Of a stretch of DNA of 14,243 bases, positions 6,677 to 12,970 are shown in pieces (position 1 is the first letter of the stretch; the number at the start of each line of letters is the position of its first letter). The notes under the pieces are model-generated. The model saw nothing but the letters and a program-made list of their open reading frames with translations, made no database searches and was not told the origin of the DNA. The position numbers and the translations under genes were made by a program. Origin of the DNA: CAZQQU01 sp964595625 (GTDB lineage: Bacteria > Bacteroidota > Bacteroidia > Flavobacteriales > Flavobacteriaceae); NCBI GenBank assembly GCA_964595625.1, contig CAZQQU010000022.1, positions 1-14,243 on the forward strand, in the 5' to 3' direction.

Positions 6677-7027
6677 ATGAAAATAGCGCGAACCCATCAC
6701 AGACATCATCCCGAAACCTCTATACAAACAGGATTTCCTAGTGCTGCAGCGCATTATTCAGAAGCAATTATTGATTTAAACGAAGTTTTAACCAACAATC
6801 GAGATGCTACTTATTTCTTTAGAGTAGAGAGAAACGACTTGGAATATTTCCATATATATTATTCCGATATTTTAATTATCGACCGCTCGATAACACCCAG
6901 ACAAGGACAGTTAATTTTGGTGGTAAAAGATGGAGAATTTCAGATACAATACACCAACAAAAAACAAAAAGACGATTCGCTGATTGTATGGGGCGTTATC
7001 ACTTATATTATCCATAAAGCACCATGA
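6677..7027 (+). CDS. umuD: Degenerate UmuD-like subunit of DNA polymerase V lacking the Ser/Lys dyad
   Basis: A 116-residue UmuD homologue; E. coli UmuD has 139. TGFPSAAAHYSEAIIDLNEVL (18-38) matches the UmuD cleavage-site region and following strand, and DILIIDRSITPRQGQ (64-78), DGEF (85-88) and VWGVI near the end match the fold. The catalytic residues are gone: the E. coli SGDSM segment corresponds to ERNDL, placing Asp54 at Ser60, and FTVKK corresponds to FQIQY, placing Gln91 at Lys97. A segment of roughly 18 residues before the last strand is also missing. Self-cleavage should therefore be impossible. The N-terminal arm is only 18 residues and His-rich (THHRHHPE, 6-13), so the protein may act constitutively like UmuD'. 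It overlaps umuC by ATGA, implying translational coupling. Start chosen from the promoter at 6650-6657; ATG 6647 would precede it. Confidence 0.85.
   Translation: MKIARTHHRHHPETSIQTGFPSAAAHYSEAIIDLNEVLTNNRDATYFFRVERNDLEYFHIYYSDILIIDRSITPRQGQLILVVKDGEFQIQYTNKKQKDDSLIVWGVITYIIHKAP
6839..6853. repeat. Second copy of the umuD promoter palindrome inside umuD
   Basis: TTGGAATATTTCCAT repeats the promoter palindrome with one change at its last base; with the preceding c the two copies share 15 identical bases. The centres (6637 and 6846) are 209 bases apart, close to 20 helical turns. It encodes residues 55-59 of UmuD, directly after the position of the lost catalytic serine. Confidence 0.6.
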
Positions 7028-8346
7028 TAGCATTAGTAGATTGCAATAGTTTTTATGCTTCCTGCGAGCAGGTATTTCGGCCCGATTTATGGGGACGCCC
7101 GGTGGTCGTACTTAGCAATAACGACGGTTGTATCATTGCGGCCAACAAAGAAGCTAAAGCACTTCCGGGTATTACACTGTTTGACCCGGTTTATAAAATA
7201 AAAAAAATGCTCTTAGATAACGGTGTTACACTATTCTCGTCTAATTATGCATTTTATGGCGATATGTCACAACGAGTTGTTAATACTCTTAGAAATTTTT
7301 CGCCCCACCTAGAAGTGTACAGTATCGATGAATGCTTTTTGGATTTTTCGTCTATGAAAATACCCAATTATACTACCTACGGCCACCAAATAAAAGAAAC
7401 CGTCTATCGACACACGGGACTTCCCACAGGAATCGGTATAGCACCTACGAAGGCACTGGCAAAAGTAGCTAACAAAATTGCTAAAAAATTTAGCCACCAA
7501 CTCAATAATGTGTATGTGATTGACAGCGAAGAAAAACGAATCAAAGCACTCAAGTGGATTGAAGTAGGCGACCTTTGGGGAATCGGAAGAAAACACAGCA
7601 AACGCCTAAAAAATGTAGGGGCTTATACCGGATACGATTTTACACAACTCCCAGCTACTTGGGTAAAAAACAATATGTCGGTAGTAGGATTGCGCCTGTG
7701 GAAAGAGTTACGCGGAACCCCTTGCCTTTCGTTACAAGAAACCATCCGAACCAAAAAAAACATCGGAACCGCTAAATCGTTTGGAAAAAAATTAGAATCC
7801 CTCGACTTAATCGAAGAAGCTTGTGCCTATTATATCAGTGAAGTAGCTGAAGTATTACGCGCTCAAAAATCTTGTGCCAACTACGTAACCGTATTCTTAC
7901 ATACCAATTACTTTAGCCAAGTAGATAAACAATACAGCAACAGTATTACCCTTACATTACCGGTAGCAACAAACAGTTCATTTGAACTTATAAAATGGGC
8001 CCAACAAGGACTGTCTCAAATTTATAAGGAAGGGTATCGTTATAAAAAAGTAGGAGTTTGTCTATCAGGCCTTATTCCTCAAGACTACGTACAAGGCAAC
8101 CTCTTTGCTTCCCCCTCACACCATCTACAACCCCTGCTGAAGACATTTGACAAAATCAATTTTAAATACGGCAAATCAACCGTCTACTCCGGTTTGTGCG
8201 GTAGCCGTAAAAAAGAATGGCAACTGATCTGCAATATGCGCAGTCCACGCTATACGACCCAATGGAAAGAATTACCGGTGTTAAAACCCCAAATTACATC
8301 CGCTCAGGCACGTCAATCCCCAATAGTTGAAACGCTGAAGCAATAA
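7024..8346 (+). CDS. umuC: UmuC, Y-family error-prone DNA polymerase V catalytic subunit
   Basis: A 440-residue Y-family polymerase that inserts nucleotides opposite DNA lesions. Catalytic carboxylates are Asp6 in MIALVDCNSFYASCE and Asp102-Glu103 in VYSIDECFLDF; Tyr11 is at the steric-gate position. The helix-hairpin-helix part is near 185-200 (WGIGRKHSKRLKNVGAY). A sliding-clamp-binding pentapeptide QGNLF is at 357-361, the place of QLNLF in E. coli UmuC, followed by a UmuC-type C-terminal domain (DUF4113) with SPRYTTQWKELPVL. All key residues are intact, in contrast with its UmuD partner. It starts on the A of the umuD stop (ATGA overlap). Its last 53 bases overlap the convergent argS coding end, and its terminator lies within argS. 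Confidence 0.96.
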   Translation: MIALVDCNSFYASCEQVFRPDLWGRPVVVLSNNDGCIIAANKEAKALPGITLFDPVYKIKKMLLDNGVTLFSSNYAFYGDMSQRVVNTLRNFSPHLEVYSIDECFLDFSSMKIPNYTTYGHQIKETVYRHTGLPTGIGIAPTKALAKVANKIAKKFSHQLNNVYVIDSEEKRIKALKWIEVGDLWGIGRKHSKRLKNVGAYTGYDFTQLPATWVKNNMSVVGLRLWKELRGTPCLSLQETIRTKKNIGTAKSFGKKLESLDLIEEACAYYISEVAEVLRAQKSCANYVTVFLHTNYFSQVDKQYSNSITLTLPVATNSSFELIKWAQQGLSQIYKEGYRYKKVGVCLSGLIPQDYVQGNLFASPSHHLQPLLKTFDKINFKYGKSTVYSGLCGSRKKEWQLICNMRSPRYTTQWKELPVLKPQITSAQARQSPIVETLKQ

Positions 8347-10075
8347 CTTCGGCGGTTTTTTTAGAAAGTTTAATTCTAAAAACACGTTTACCAAAATCTT
8401 CTTCGGCAATAATGGGTACCGATTGGTAAAAAGAATTATACTCTCTGACCACCTCATACACATAGTTGGCTATAAGAGCCGGACTGTATTGCTGAGCTGC
8501 CTGTTGTATGATGTCAGGAAATAACTGCAAATGCTTGATAATTTCTTTTTCTTTGGGTAATAGATCACCGGAATAGTCCTCTGTTAAGTCAATTTGTAGC
8601 GCCTGTGCTTTTCGCAAAATCGACTGAATACGGGCGTAAGTATATTGAATAAACGGCCCCGTATTTCCTTGAAAATCAACCGATTCTTTGGGGTCAAACA
8701 AAATACGCTTCTTGGGATCTACTTTGAGAATAAAATACTTCAAAGCTCCCAACCCAATGATACGATAGAGTGCTTCTTTGTCTGCCTCACTATAGCCCTC
8801 CAACTTTCCTAATTCACTAGCTATTTCGCGGGCTGTGTCGGTCATTTCGGCTACTAATTCGTCTGCATCCACCACCGTACCCTCTCGGCTTTTCATTTTC
8901 CCGGAAGGCAAATCGACCATCCCATAACTCAAATGGTATAAGTTATCAGCCCAGGAATAACCCAATTTTTTGAGTATTAAAAACAATACTTTAAAATGGT
9001 AATCTTGTTCGTTACCCACGGTATAAACCATACCGTTGACTCCCGGAAAATCATTAACCCGCTGTATCGCGGTACCAATATCTTGCGTTATATATACCGC
9101 TGTGCCATCACTGCGCAACACCAACTTTTCGTCCAGTCCTTCGTCGGTTAAATCAATCCATACTGAGCCATCGGCTTTTTGGTAAAAAACACCTTTAGCC
9201 ACACCTTCTTCTACTATATCCTTACCTAACAAATAGGTATCACTTTCGTAATAATTTTTATCAAAATCTACTCCTATGGCTTGATAAGTCACCTCAAACC
9301 CATCATATACCCAGCTGTTCATGGTTTTCCATAACTGGATAACTTCCGGTTTGCCGGCTTCCCAATCTTGTAACATTTGCTGGGCATCTAGTAAGATGGG
9401 GGCTTGTTTTTTAGCCTCATCCACCGACATACCCGATGCCATCAACTCCTTTTGTTGTTTTTTATACTCCTGATCGAAGGCTACGTAGTAATTACCAACC
9501 AGCTTATCTCCTTTCAAACCAGTACTTTCAGGAGTTTCTCCTTGCCCCCACTTCTGCCAGGCCAACATACTTTTACAAATATGTATCCCTCGGTCATTTA
9601 TAATTTGGGTTTTATAAACTTTTTTTCCGGCAGCTTTCAGAATTTGAGCTACTGAATAACCCAACAACACATTTCGAACGTGACCCAAGTGCAAAGGCTT
9701 GTTGGTATTGGGGGACGCATACTCCACCATCACCGCTTCGTCAGTGGTTTTTTTCACAAAACCATAAGAAATATCTGATTCTATTTCTTTAAAAAAGTCT
9801 ACATAATAGGCATCCGATATCACAAGATTTAAAAATCCTTTGATCACATTAAAAGAATCTACCTCAAGCAAGTGTTCTTTTACATAAGCTCCTAGGGCAG
9901 TTCCTATTTGTTCCGGATTACCTTTTACCAAACGCAACATCGGAAAGATAACCACCGTAATATCACCCTCAAACTCCTTACGGGTGGGTTGAAATTCAAC
10001 CGTGGGTAATTCTATCTGATACAGCGACACAAAGGCTTCTTTTATTTTGCTTTCTAATGTTTGTTTTAAATCCAC
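8294..10075 (-). CDS. argS: Arginyl-tRNA synthetase
   Basis: A class I aminoacyl-tRNA synthetase of 593 residues that charges tRNA-Arg in the cytoplasm. The N-terminal Arg-tRNA synthetase domain covers about 1-90 (EFEGDITVVIFPMLRL at 34-49), the HIGH motif is HLGH (129-132) in SPNTNKPLHLGHVRN, and the KMSKS loop is KMKSREG (393-399), a variant common in ArgS. The DALR anticodon-binding domain runs from about 475 (FIQYTYARIQSI) to the C-terminal ERM. The open frame extends to ATG 10123, but the promoter TATCTTTG at 10104-10111 lies in that extension. The only standard start codon between promoter and conserved sequence is GTG at 10075, which also gives the usual flavobacterial length. It is divergent from rluF and its last 53 bases overlap umuC. 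Confidence 0.95.
   Translation of the reverse strand: MDLKQTLESKIKEAFVSLYQIELPTVEFQPTRKEFEGDITVVIFPMLRLVKGNPEQIGTALGAYVKEHLLEVDSFNVIKGFLNLVISDAYYVDFFKEIESDISYGFVKKTTDEAVMVEYASPNTNKPLHLGHVRNVLLGYSVAQILKAAGKKVYKTQIINDRGIHICKSMLAWQKWGQGETPESTGLKGDKLVGNYYVAFDQEYKKQQKELMASGMSVDEAKKQAPILLDAQQMLQDWEAGKPEVIQLWKTMNSWVYDGFEVTYQAIGVDFDKNYYESDTYLLGKDIVEEGVAKGVFYQKADGSVWIDLTDEGLDEKLVLRSDGTAVYITQDIGTAIQRVNDFPGVNGMVYTVGNEQDYHFKVLFLILKKLGYSWADNLYHLSYGMVDLPSGKMKSREGTVVDADELVAEMTDTAREIASELGKLEGYSEADKEALYRIIGLGALKYFILKVDPKKRILFDPKESVDFQGNTGPFIQYTYARIQSILRKAQALQIDLTEDYSGDLLPKEKEIIKHLQLFPDIIQQAAQQYSPALIANYVYEVVREYNSFYQSVPIIAEEDFGKRVFRIKLSKKTAEVIASAFQLLGIDVPERM
8334..8362 (+). terminator. Rho-independent terminator of umuDC embedded in argS coding sequence
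   Basis: GCTGAAG (8334-8340) pairs with CTTCGGC (8347-8353), with one T-G pair and a loop holding the umuC stop codon. GG and seven T follow (8356-8362). The whole element lies within the antisense coding sequence of the ArgS C-terminus. Confidence 0.7.
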
Positions 10076-10103
10076 TGGGTATTGTTTTATAGAAATAGGT
10101 CTG

Positions 10104-10111
10104 CAAAGATA
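10104..10111 (-). promoter_or_regulatory. -7 promoter element (TATCTTTG) of argS
   Basis: Exact TAnnTTTG match, giving a leader of about 25 bases to GTG 10075. No convincing -33 TTG at the right distance. Confidence 0.62.
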
Positions 10112-10153
10112 ATTAAAGTGCAACGAAGCTAAAATCTTATTTTAAATTATCCG

Positions 10154-10161
10154 TATTTTTG
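10154..10161 (+). promoter_or_regulatory. -7 promoter element (TATTTTTG) of rluF, leaderless or nearly so
   Basis: Exact TAnnTTTG match whose last base lies only five bases before the ATG at 10167. Transcription would start at or just before the first codon, so the mRNA would have almost no 5' leader, or translation would start at the second ATG (10170). Confidence 0.55.
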
Positions 10162-10166
10162 CCTGT

Positions 10167-10919
10167 ATGATGACTACAGGCATTCGAATCAATAAAGCTA
10201 TTGCGGACACCGGCTATTGCTCAAGGCGACAAGCAGACGACTTGATAGAATCCGGCCAAGTGACTATTAATGGAATTGTTGCCACCTTAGGAAGTCGGGT
10301 CCAACCGGGAGACCAAATTAGCATTGCAGGCAAACCACTCACCTCCAAGCCCAAAACCGTATATTTAGCATTCCATAAACCTGTCGGAATTACCTGTACA
10401 ACCGACCGAAAAATTGCTGGTAATATCATTGATTACATCAATTATCCCGAACGAATTTTTCCTATCGGCCGACTTGACAAGCCTTCGGAAGGACTGATTT
10501 TATTGACTAACGATGGAGATATAGTCAACAAAATACTACGGGCTGGTAACAATCACGAGAAAGAATATATCGTTACCGTAAACCGACCTATTACGGACGA
10601 CTTTGTTAAAAGAATGAGTAACGGCATTCCGATTTTAGATACCATTACAAAAAAATGTCGGGTAGAAAAAATAAGTCGCTATGTGTTTAGAATTATTCTA
10701 GTTCAAGGGCTTAACCGACAAATTCGGCGAATGTGCGAATTTCTAAATTATGAGGTTACCGCTTTAAAACGGATTCGGATTATGAATATTGAATTAAACC
10801 ATCTTCCGGTAGGAAAATGGCGGGAACTGACAGCTGAAGAATTAGACCAAATCAACTATTTGACCAACCATTCTTCCAAAACCCCCACTTTACCGAGTCG
10901 TTCCAATACTCATAAATAA
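10167..10919 (+). CDS. rluF: 23S rRNA pseudouridine synthase, RluF type
   Basis: A 250-residue RsuA/RluB/E/F-family enzyme. An S4 RNA-binding domain occupies about 5-55 (RINKAIADTGYCSRRQADDLI), and the catalytic domain carries Asp104 in IGRLDKPSEGLILLTNDGD. The segments NKILRAGNNHEKEYIVTV, PILDTITKKCRVEK and LVQGLNRQIRRMCEFLNYEV match RluF, which in E. coli modifies U2604 of 23S rRNA, better than RsuA or RluB. The tail after about 235 (NHSSKTPTLPSRSNTHK) is Ser/Thr/Lys-rich and probably disordered. ATG codons at 10167 and 10170 both fit. It is divergent from argS and convergent with the small heat-shock gene. No terminator of its own is evident on the plus strand: the hairpin that follows has its T tract on the other strand. 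Confidence 0.92.
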   Translation: MMTTGIRINKAIADTGYCSRRQADDLIESGQVTINGIVATLGSRVQPGDQISIAGKPLTSKPKTVYLAFHKPVGITCTTDRKIAGNIIDYINYPERIFPIGRLDKPSEGLILLTNDGDIVNKILRAGNNHEKEYIVTVNRPITDDFVKRMSNGIPILDTITKKCRVEKISRYVFRIILVQGLNRQIRRMCEFLNYEVTALKRIRIMNIELNHLPVGKWRELTAEELDQINYLTNHSSKTPTLPSRSNTHK

Positions 10920-10950
10920 AAAGCTGTCCCTCGATTGCGAAAGGGACAGC
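10911..10950 (-). terminator. Rho-independent terminator of the small heat-shock gene
   Basis: GCTGTCCCT (10923-10931) pairs with AGGGACAGC (10942-10950). On the minus strand it is followed by TTTTTATTT. It abuts the rluF stop codon (10917-10919). On the plus strand no T tract follows, so it mainly serves the minus strand. Confidence 0.82.
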
Positions 10951-10979
10951 CCAACTAACTAACCAACCAAATTATTGAT

Positions 10980-10994
10980 TCCGCCTAAGGCGGA
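10980..10994. repeat. Perfect GC-rich palindrome in the heat-shock gene 3' region
   Basis: TCCGCC-TAA-GGCGGA is a six-pair stem with a three-base loop, four bases after the heat-shock gene stop codon. No T tract follows on either strand. Between it and the terminator is a tetranucleotide-like run (aact aact aacc aacc, about 10953-10969). It may protect the mRNA 3' end or be a small dispersed repeat. Confidence 0.5.
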
Positions 10995-10998
10995 CAAC

Positions 10999-11436
10999 TT
11001 ATGAAACTGCAATCATTCTCTTTGCTCTTGACTTAATTACTTCTTCTTTTTTAGGAACTTGAATTTGCAATACCCCGTTATCGTAGGTTGCTTTGATGTT
11101 GTCTTGCTCTACGGTATCGGGCAAGTGAAAAGCTCTCTTAAAAGCATTGTAACTAAATTCTCGGCGAGTATAACGACCATCCTCTGAAGTTTCGGTGTTT
11201 TCAGTTTTCATTTCAGATGAAATCGTCAACACATCTTCGTTGAGTTCAATATTAAAATCTTCTTTTGATTTTCCGGGAACGGCTACTTCTACCAAAAATT
11301 CCTTTTCAGTTTCTTTGATATTTACCGCCGGTAAAGTGCTTCCAAAATTGGCGATATTCGCCAATCGACTGTCATTAAATAAATCTTCAAAAATGGAGGG
11401 AAACCAGTCCACTTGTTTTCTTTTCATTAGGTTCAT
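10999..11436 (-). CDS. hsp20: Small heat-shock protein (Hsp20/alpha-crystallin family)
   Basis: A 145-residue ATP-independent holdase chaperone. A short N-terminal arm (WFPSIFEDLFND, 11-22) precedes the alpha-crystallin domain at about 36-135: LPAVNIKETEKEFLVEVAVPG, ELNEDVLTISSE, RREFSYNAFKRAFHLPD and the signature NGVLQIQVPKKE. The tail is short and basic and has no clear IxI motif, although IAVS at the end is in its place. ATG 11436 or ATG 11427 can be the start. It is monocistronic, with a terminator at 10911-10950. Upstream are a TAATTTTG promoter and a pair of direct repeats that may bind a heat-shock regulator. No CIRCE element is present. Confidence 0.93.
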   Translation of the reverse strand: MNLMKRKQVDWFPSIFEDLFNDSRLANIANFGSTLPAVNIKETEKEFLVEVAVPGKSKEDFNIELNEDVLTISSEMKTENTETSEDGRYTRREFSYNAFKRAFHLPDTVEQDNIKATYDNGVLQIQVPKKEEVIKSRAKRMIAVS

Positions 11437-11504
11437 ATTCTACTTTTTTTAGTTATACATTTTTAATTGTTACAACTTTCCTTAGTCAAAATTTGAACCA
11501 ACAA

Positions 11505-11512
11505 CAAAATTA
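11505..11512 (-). promoter_or_regulatory. -7 promoter element (TAATTTTG) of the small heat-shock gene
   Basis: Exact TAnnTTTG match with a leader of about 65 bases. The leader contains the palindrome TCAAAATTTGA (11486-11496). Confidence 0.5.
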
Positions 11513-11513
11513 C

Positions 11514-11556
11514 GTCATTTTGTCTTAATAAACCCACAAAAACAAGTCATTTTGTC
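11514..11556. repeat. Direct repeat GTCATTTTGTC x2 upstream of the small heat-shock gene
   Basis: Identical 11-base copies at 11514-11524 and 11546-11556, with a period of 32 bases (about three helical turns). The first touches the -7 element; the second lies beyond the -33 position. This spacing suits a regulator binding on one face of the DNA. Confidence 0.6.
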
Positions 11557-11569
11557 ACAAATTTATCAT

Positions 11570-11596
11570 AAAAAAATCCCGGATGTCCGGGATTTT
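11570..11596 (-). terminator. Rho-independent terminator of sucC
   Basis: AAAATCCCGGA (11573-11583) and TCCGGGATTTT (11586-11596) form a near-perfect stem, probably with an ACAT loop, followed on the minus strand by T. It starts 25 bases after the sucC stop. Confidence 0.88.
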
Positions 11597-11620
11597 CATG
11601 GTATTTAAGTATGTATTCTC

Positions 11621-12811
11621 TTATGAAAGTACTTGTTTTACTTTATCAGCAGCTTCTTGGAATTCGATGGCCGAATGAACATTCAAACCACTTTGATCGA
11701 TTATTTGCTTAGCAATATCGGCATTGGTACCTTGTAAACGAACAATAATGGGAACTTTGATTTCTCCAATATTATGATAAGCATCCACAATTCCTTGAGC
11801 TACTCGATCGCAACGTACGATTCCACCAAATATATTTACTAATATAGCTTCTACTTTGGGGTCTTTTAGGATAATTTTAAAAGCGGTTTCTACTCGCTCA
11901 GCATCGGCAGTCCCTCCTACATCTAAGAAATTAGCCGGATCACCACCCGCTTGTTTAATCAAGTCCATGGTGGCCATCGCTAATCCTGCACCGTTCACCA
12001 TACATCCAACATTTCCGTCCAAAGCCACGTAGTTTAATCCCACGGCTTTAGCTTCCACTTCCGTTGGATTCTCTTCACGAATATCTCGCATATCAAGATA
12101 ATCTTTATGTCTATACAACGCATTATCGTCAAGGGTTACCTTAGCATCCACGGCTATGATGCGGTTGTCACTGGTTTTTAAAACCGGATTAATTTCAAAT
12201 AGAGAAGCATCAGACCCTATATATGCATTGTACAAAGCGGTTACAAATTTTACCATTCCTTTAAAGGCATCGCCACTCAAGCCTAAATTAAAGGCCACTT
12301 TACGGGCCTGAAAAGGCATCAGACCCACTGCAGGATCAATTTCTTCCGTAAATATTAAATGTGGAGTCTCTTCAGCTACCGTTTCAATATCCATCCCCCC
12401 TTCGGTAGAATACATTATCATATTTCTACCTGTAGCTCGATTGAGTAGTACACTCATATAAAATTCACTGGGCTCACTTTCACCGGGATAATACACATCT
12501 TCGGCCACTAATACTTGGTGCACTTTTTTTCCTTCTGCCGAGGTTTGTGGAGTCACCAGATTCATACCGATGATTTGTGAAGCTATTTCTTCCACTTGCT
12601 CTAGGCTTTTGGCAAGTTTTACGCCTCCTCCTTTTCCTCGACCGCCGGCGTGAATTTGAGCTTTAATCACATGCCACCCCGATCCGGTTTCTTCAGTTAA
12701 TTTTTTAGCCATTGCTACTGCTTCCTGCGGTGTGTGCGCAACGTATCCACGCTGCACATCGACTCCAAAGCTGTTTAAAATTTGCTTTCCTTGATATTCG
12801 TGTAAATTCAT
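11621..12811 (-). CDS. sucC: Succinyl-CoA synthetase (ADP-forming) beta subunit
   Basis: A 396-residue subunit that, with SucD, couples succinyl-CoA to succinate conversion with nucleotide triphosphate formation in the TCA cycle. The ATP-grasp domain shows HVIKAQIHAGGRGKGGGVK (47-65) and the Mg-binding LFEINPV (204-210). The C-terminal CoA-ligase domain carries GNVGCMVNGAGLAMATMD (266-283), NFLDVGG (294-300) and VNIFGGIVRCDRVA (325-338). The length is usual for the family and the sequence is intact. sucD is not adjacent: the gene has its own promoter and terminator and the next gene downstream is the small heat-shock gene, so the two subunits must be encoded at separate loci in this genome. 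It is divergent from lysA. Confidence 0.97.
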   Translation of the reverse strand: MNLHEYQGKQILNSFGVDVQRGYVAHTPQEAVAMAKKLTEETGSGWHVIKAQIHAGGRGKGGGVKLAKSLEQVEEIASQIIGMNLVTPQTSAEGKKVHQVLVAEDVYYPGESEPSEFYMSVLLNRATGRNMIMYSTEGGMDIETVAEETPHLIFTEEIDPAVGLMPFQARKVAFNLGLSGDAFKGMVKFVTALYNAYIGSDASLFEINPVLKTSDNRIIAVDAKVTLDDNALYRHKDYLDMRDIREENPTEVEAKAVGLNYVALDGNVGCMVNGAGLAMATMDLIKQAGGDPANFLDVGGTADAERVETAFKIILKDPKVEAILVNIFGGIVRCDRVAQGIVDAYHNIGEIKVPIIVRLQGTNADIAKQIIDQSGLNVHSAIEFQEAADKVKQVLS

Positions 12812-12840
12812 ATTGGAACTGTGCTGTTAGAATGAATGTG

Positions 12841-12871
12841 CAAATGTAACAAAACTGACAACGAAGGACAA
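12841..12871 (-). promoter_or_regulatory. sucC promoter (TTG, 20-base spacer, TACATTTG)
   Basis: TACATTTG at 12841-12848 and TTG at 12869-12871 on the minus strand form a -33/-7 pair with a 20-base spacer, close to the Bacteroidota consensus. The leader is about 25 bases. Confidence 0.65.
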
Positions 12872-12929
12872 TTTATTACCACAAAAAAATAAAGCTGTCT
12901 ACATCTTCACCTGTTTTTTGGTTTTCTCT

Positions 12930-12937
12930 TAAATTTG
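12930..12937 (+). promoter_or_regulatory. -7 promoter element (TAAATTTG) of lysA
   Basis: Exact TAnnTTTG match with a leader of about 28 bases to the ATG at 12971. It is back to back with the sucC promoter in a 159-base divergent region. Confidence 0.6.
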
Positions 12938-12970
12938 CAGTCATTTTAACTTTTTAAAAAATAAATACTT

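Noticed and set aside
10076..10123. N-terminal extension of ArgS to ATG 10123
   Set aside because: The TATCTTTG promoter lies inside it; GTG 10075 gives the usual ArgS length and N-terminus.
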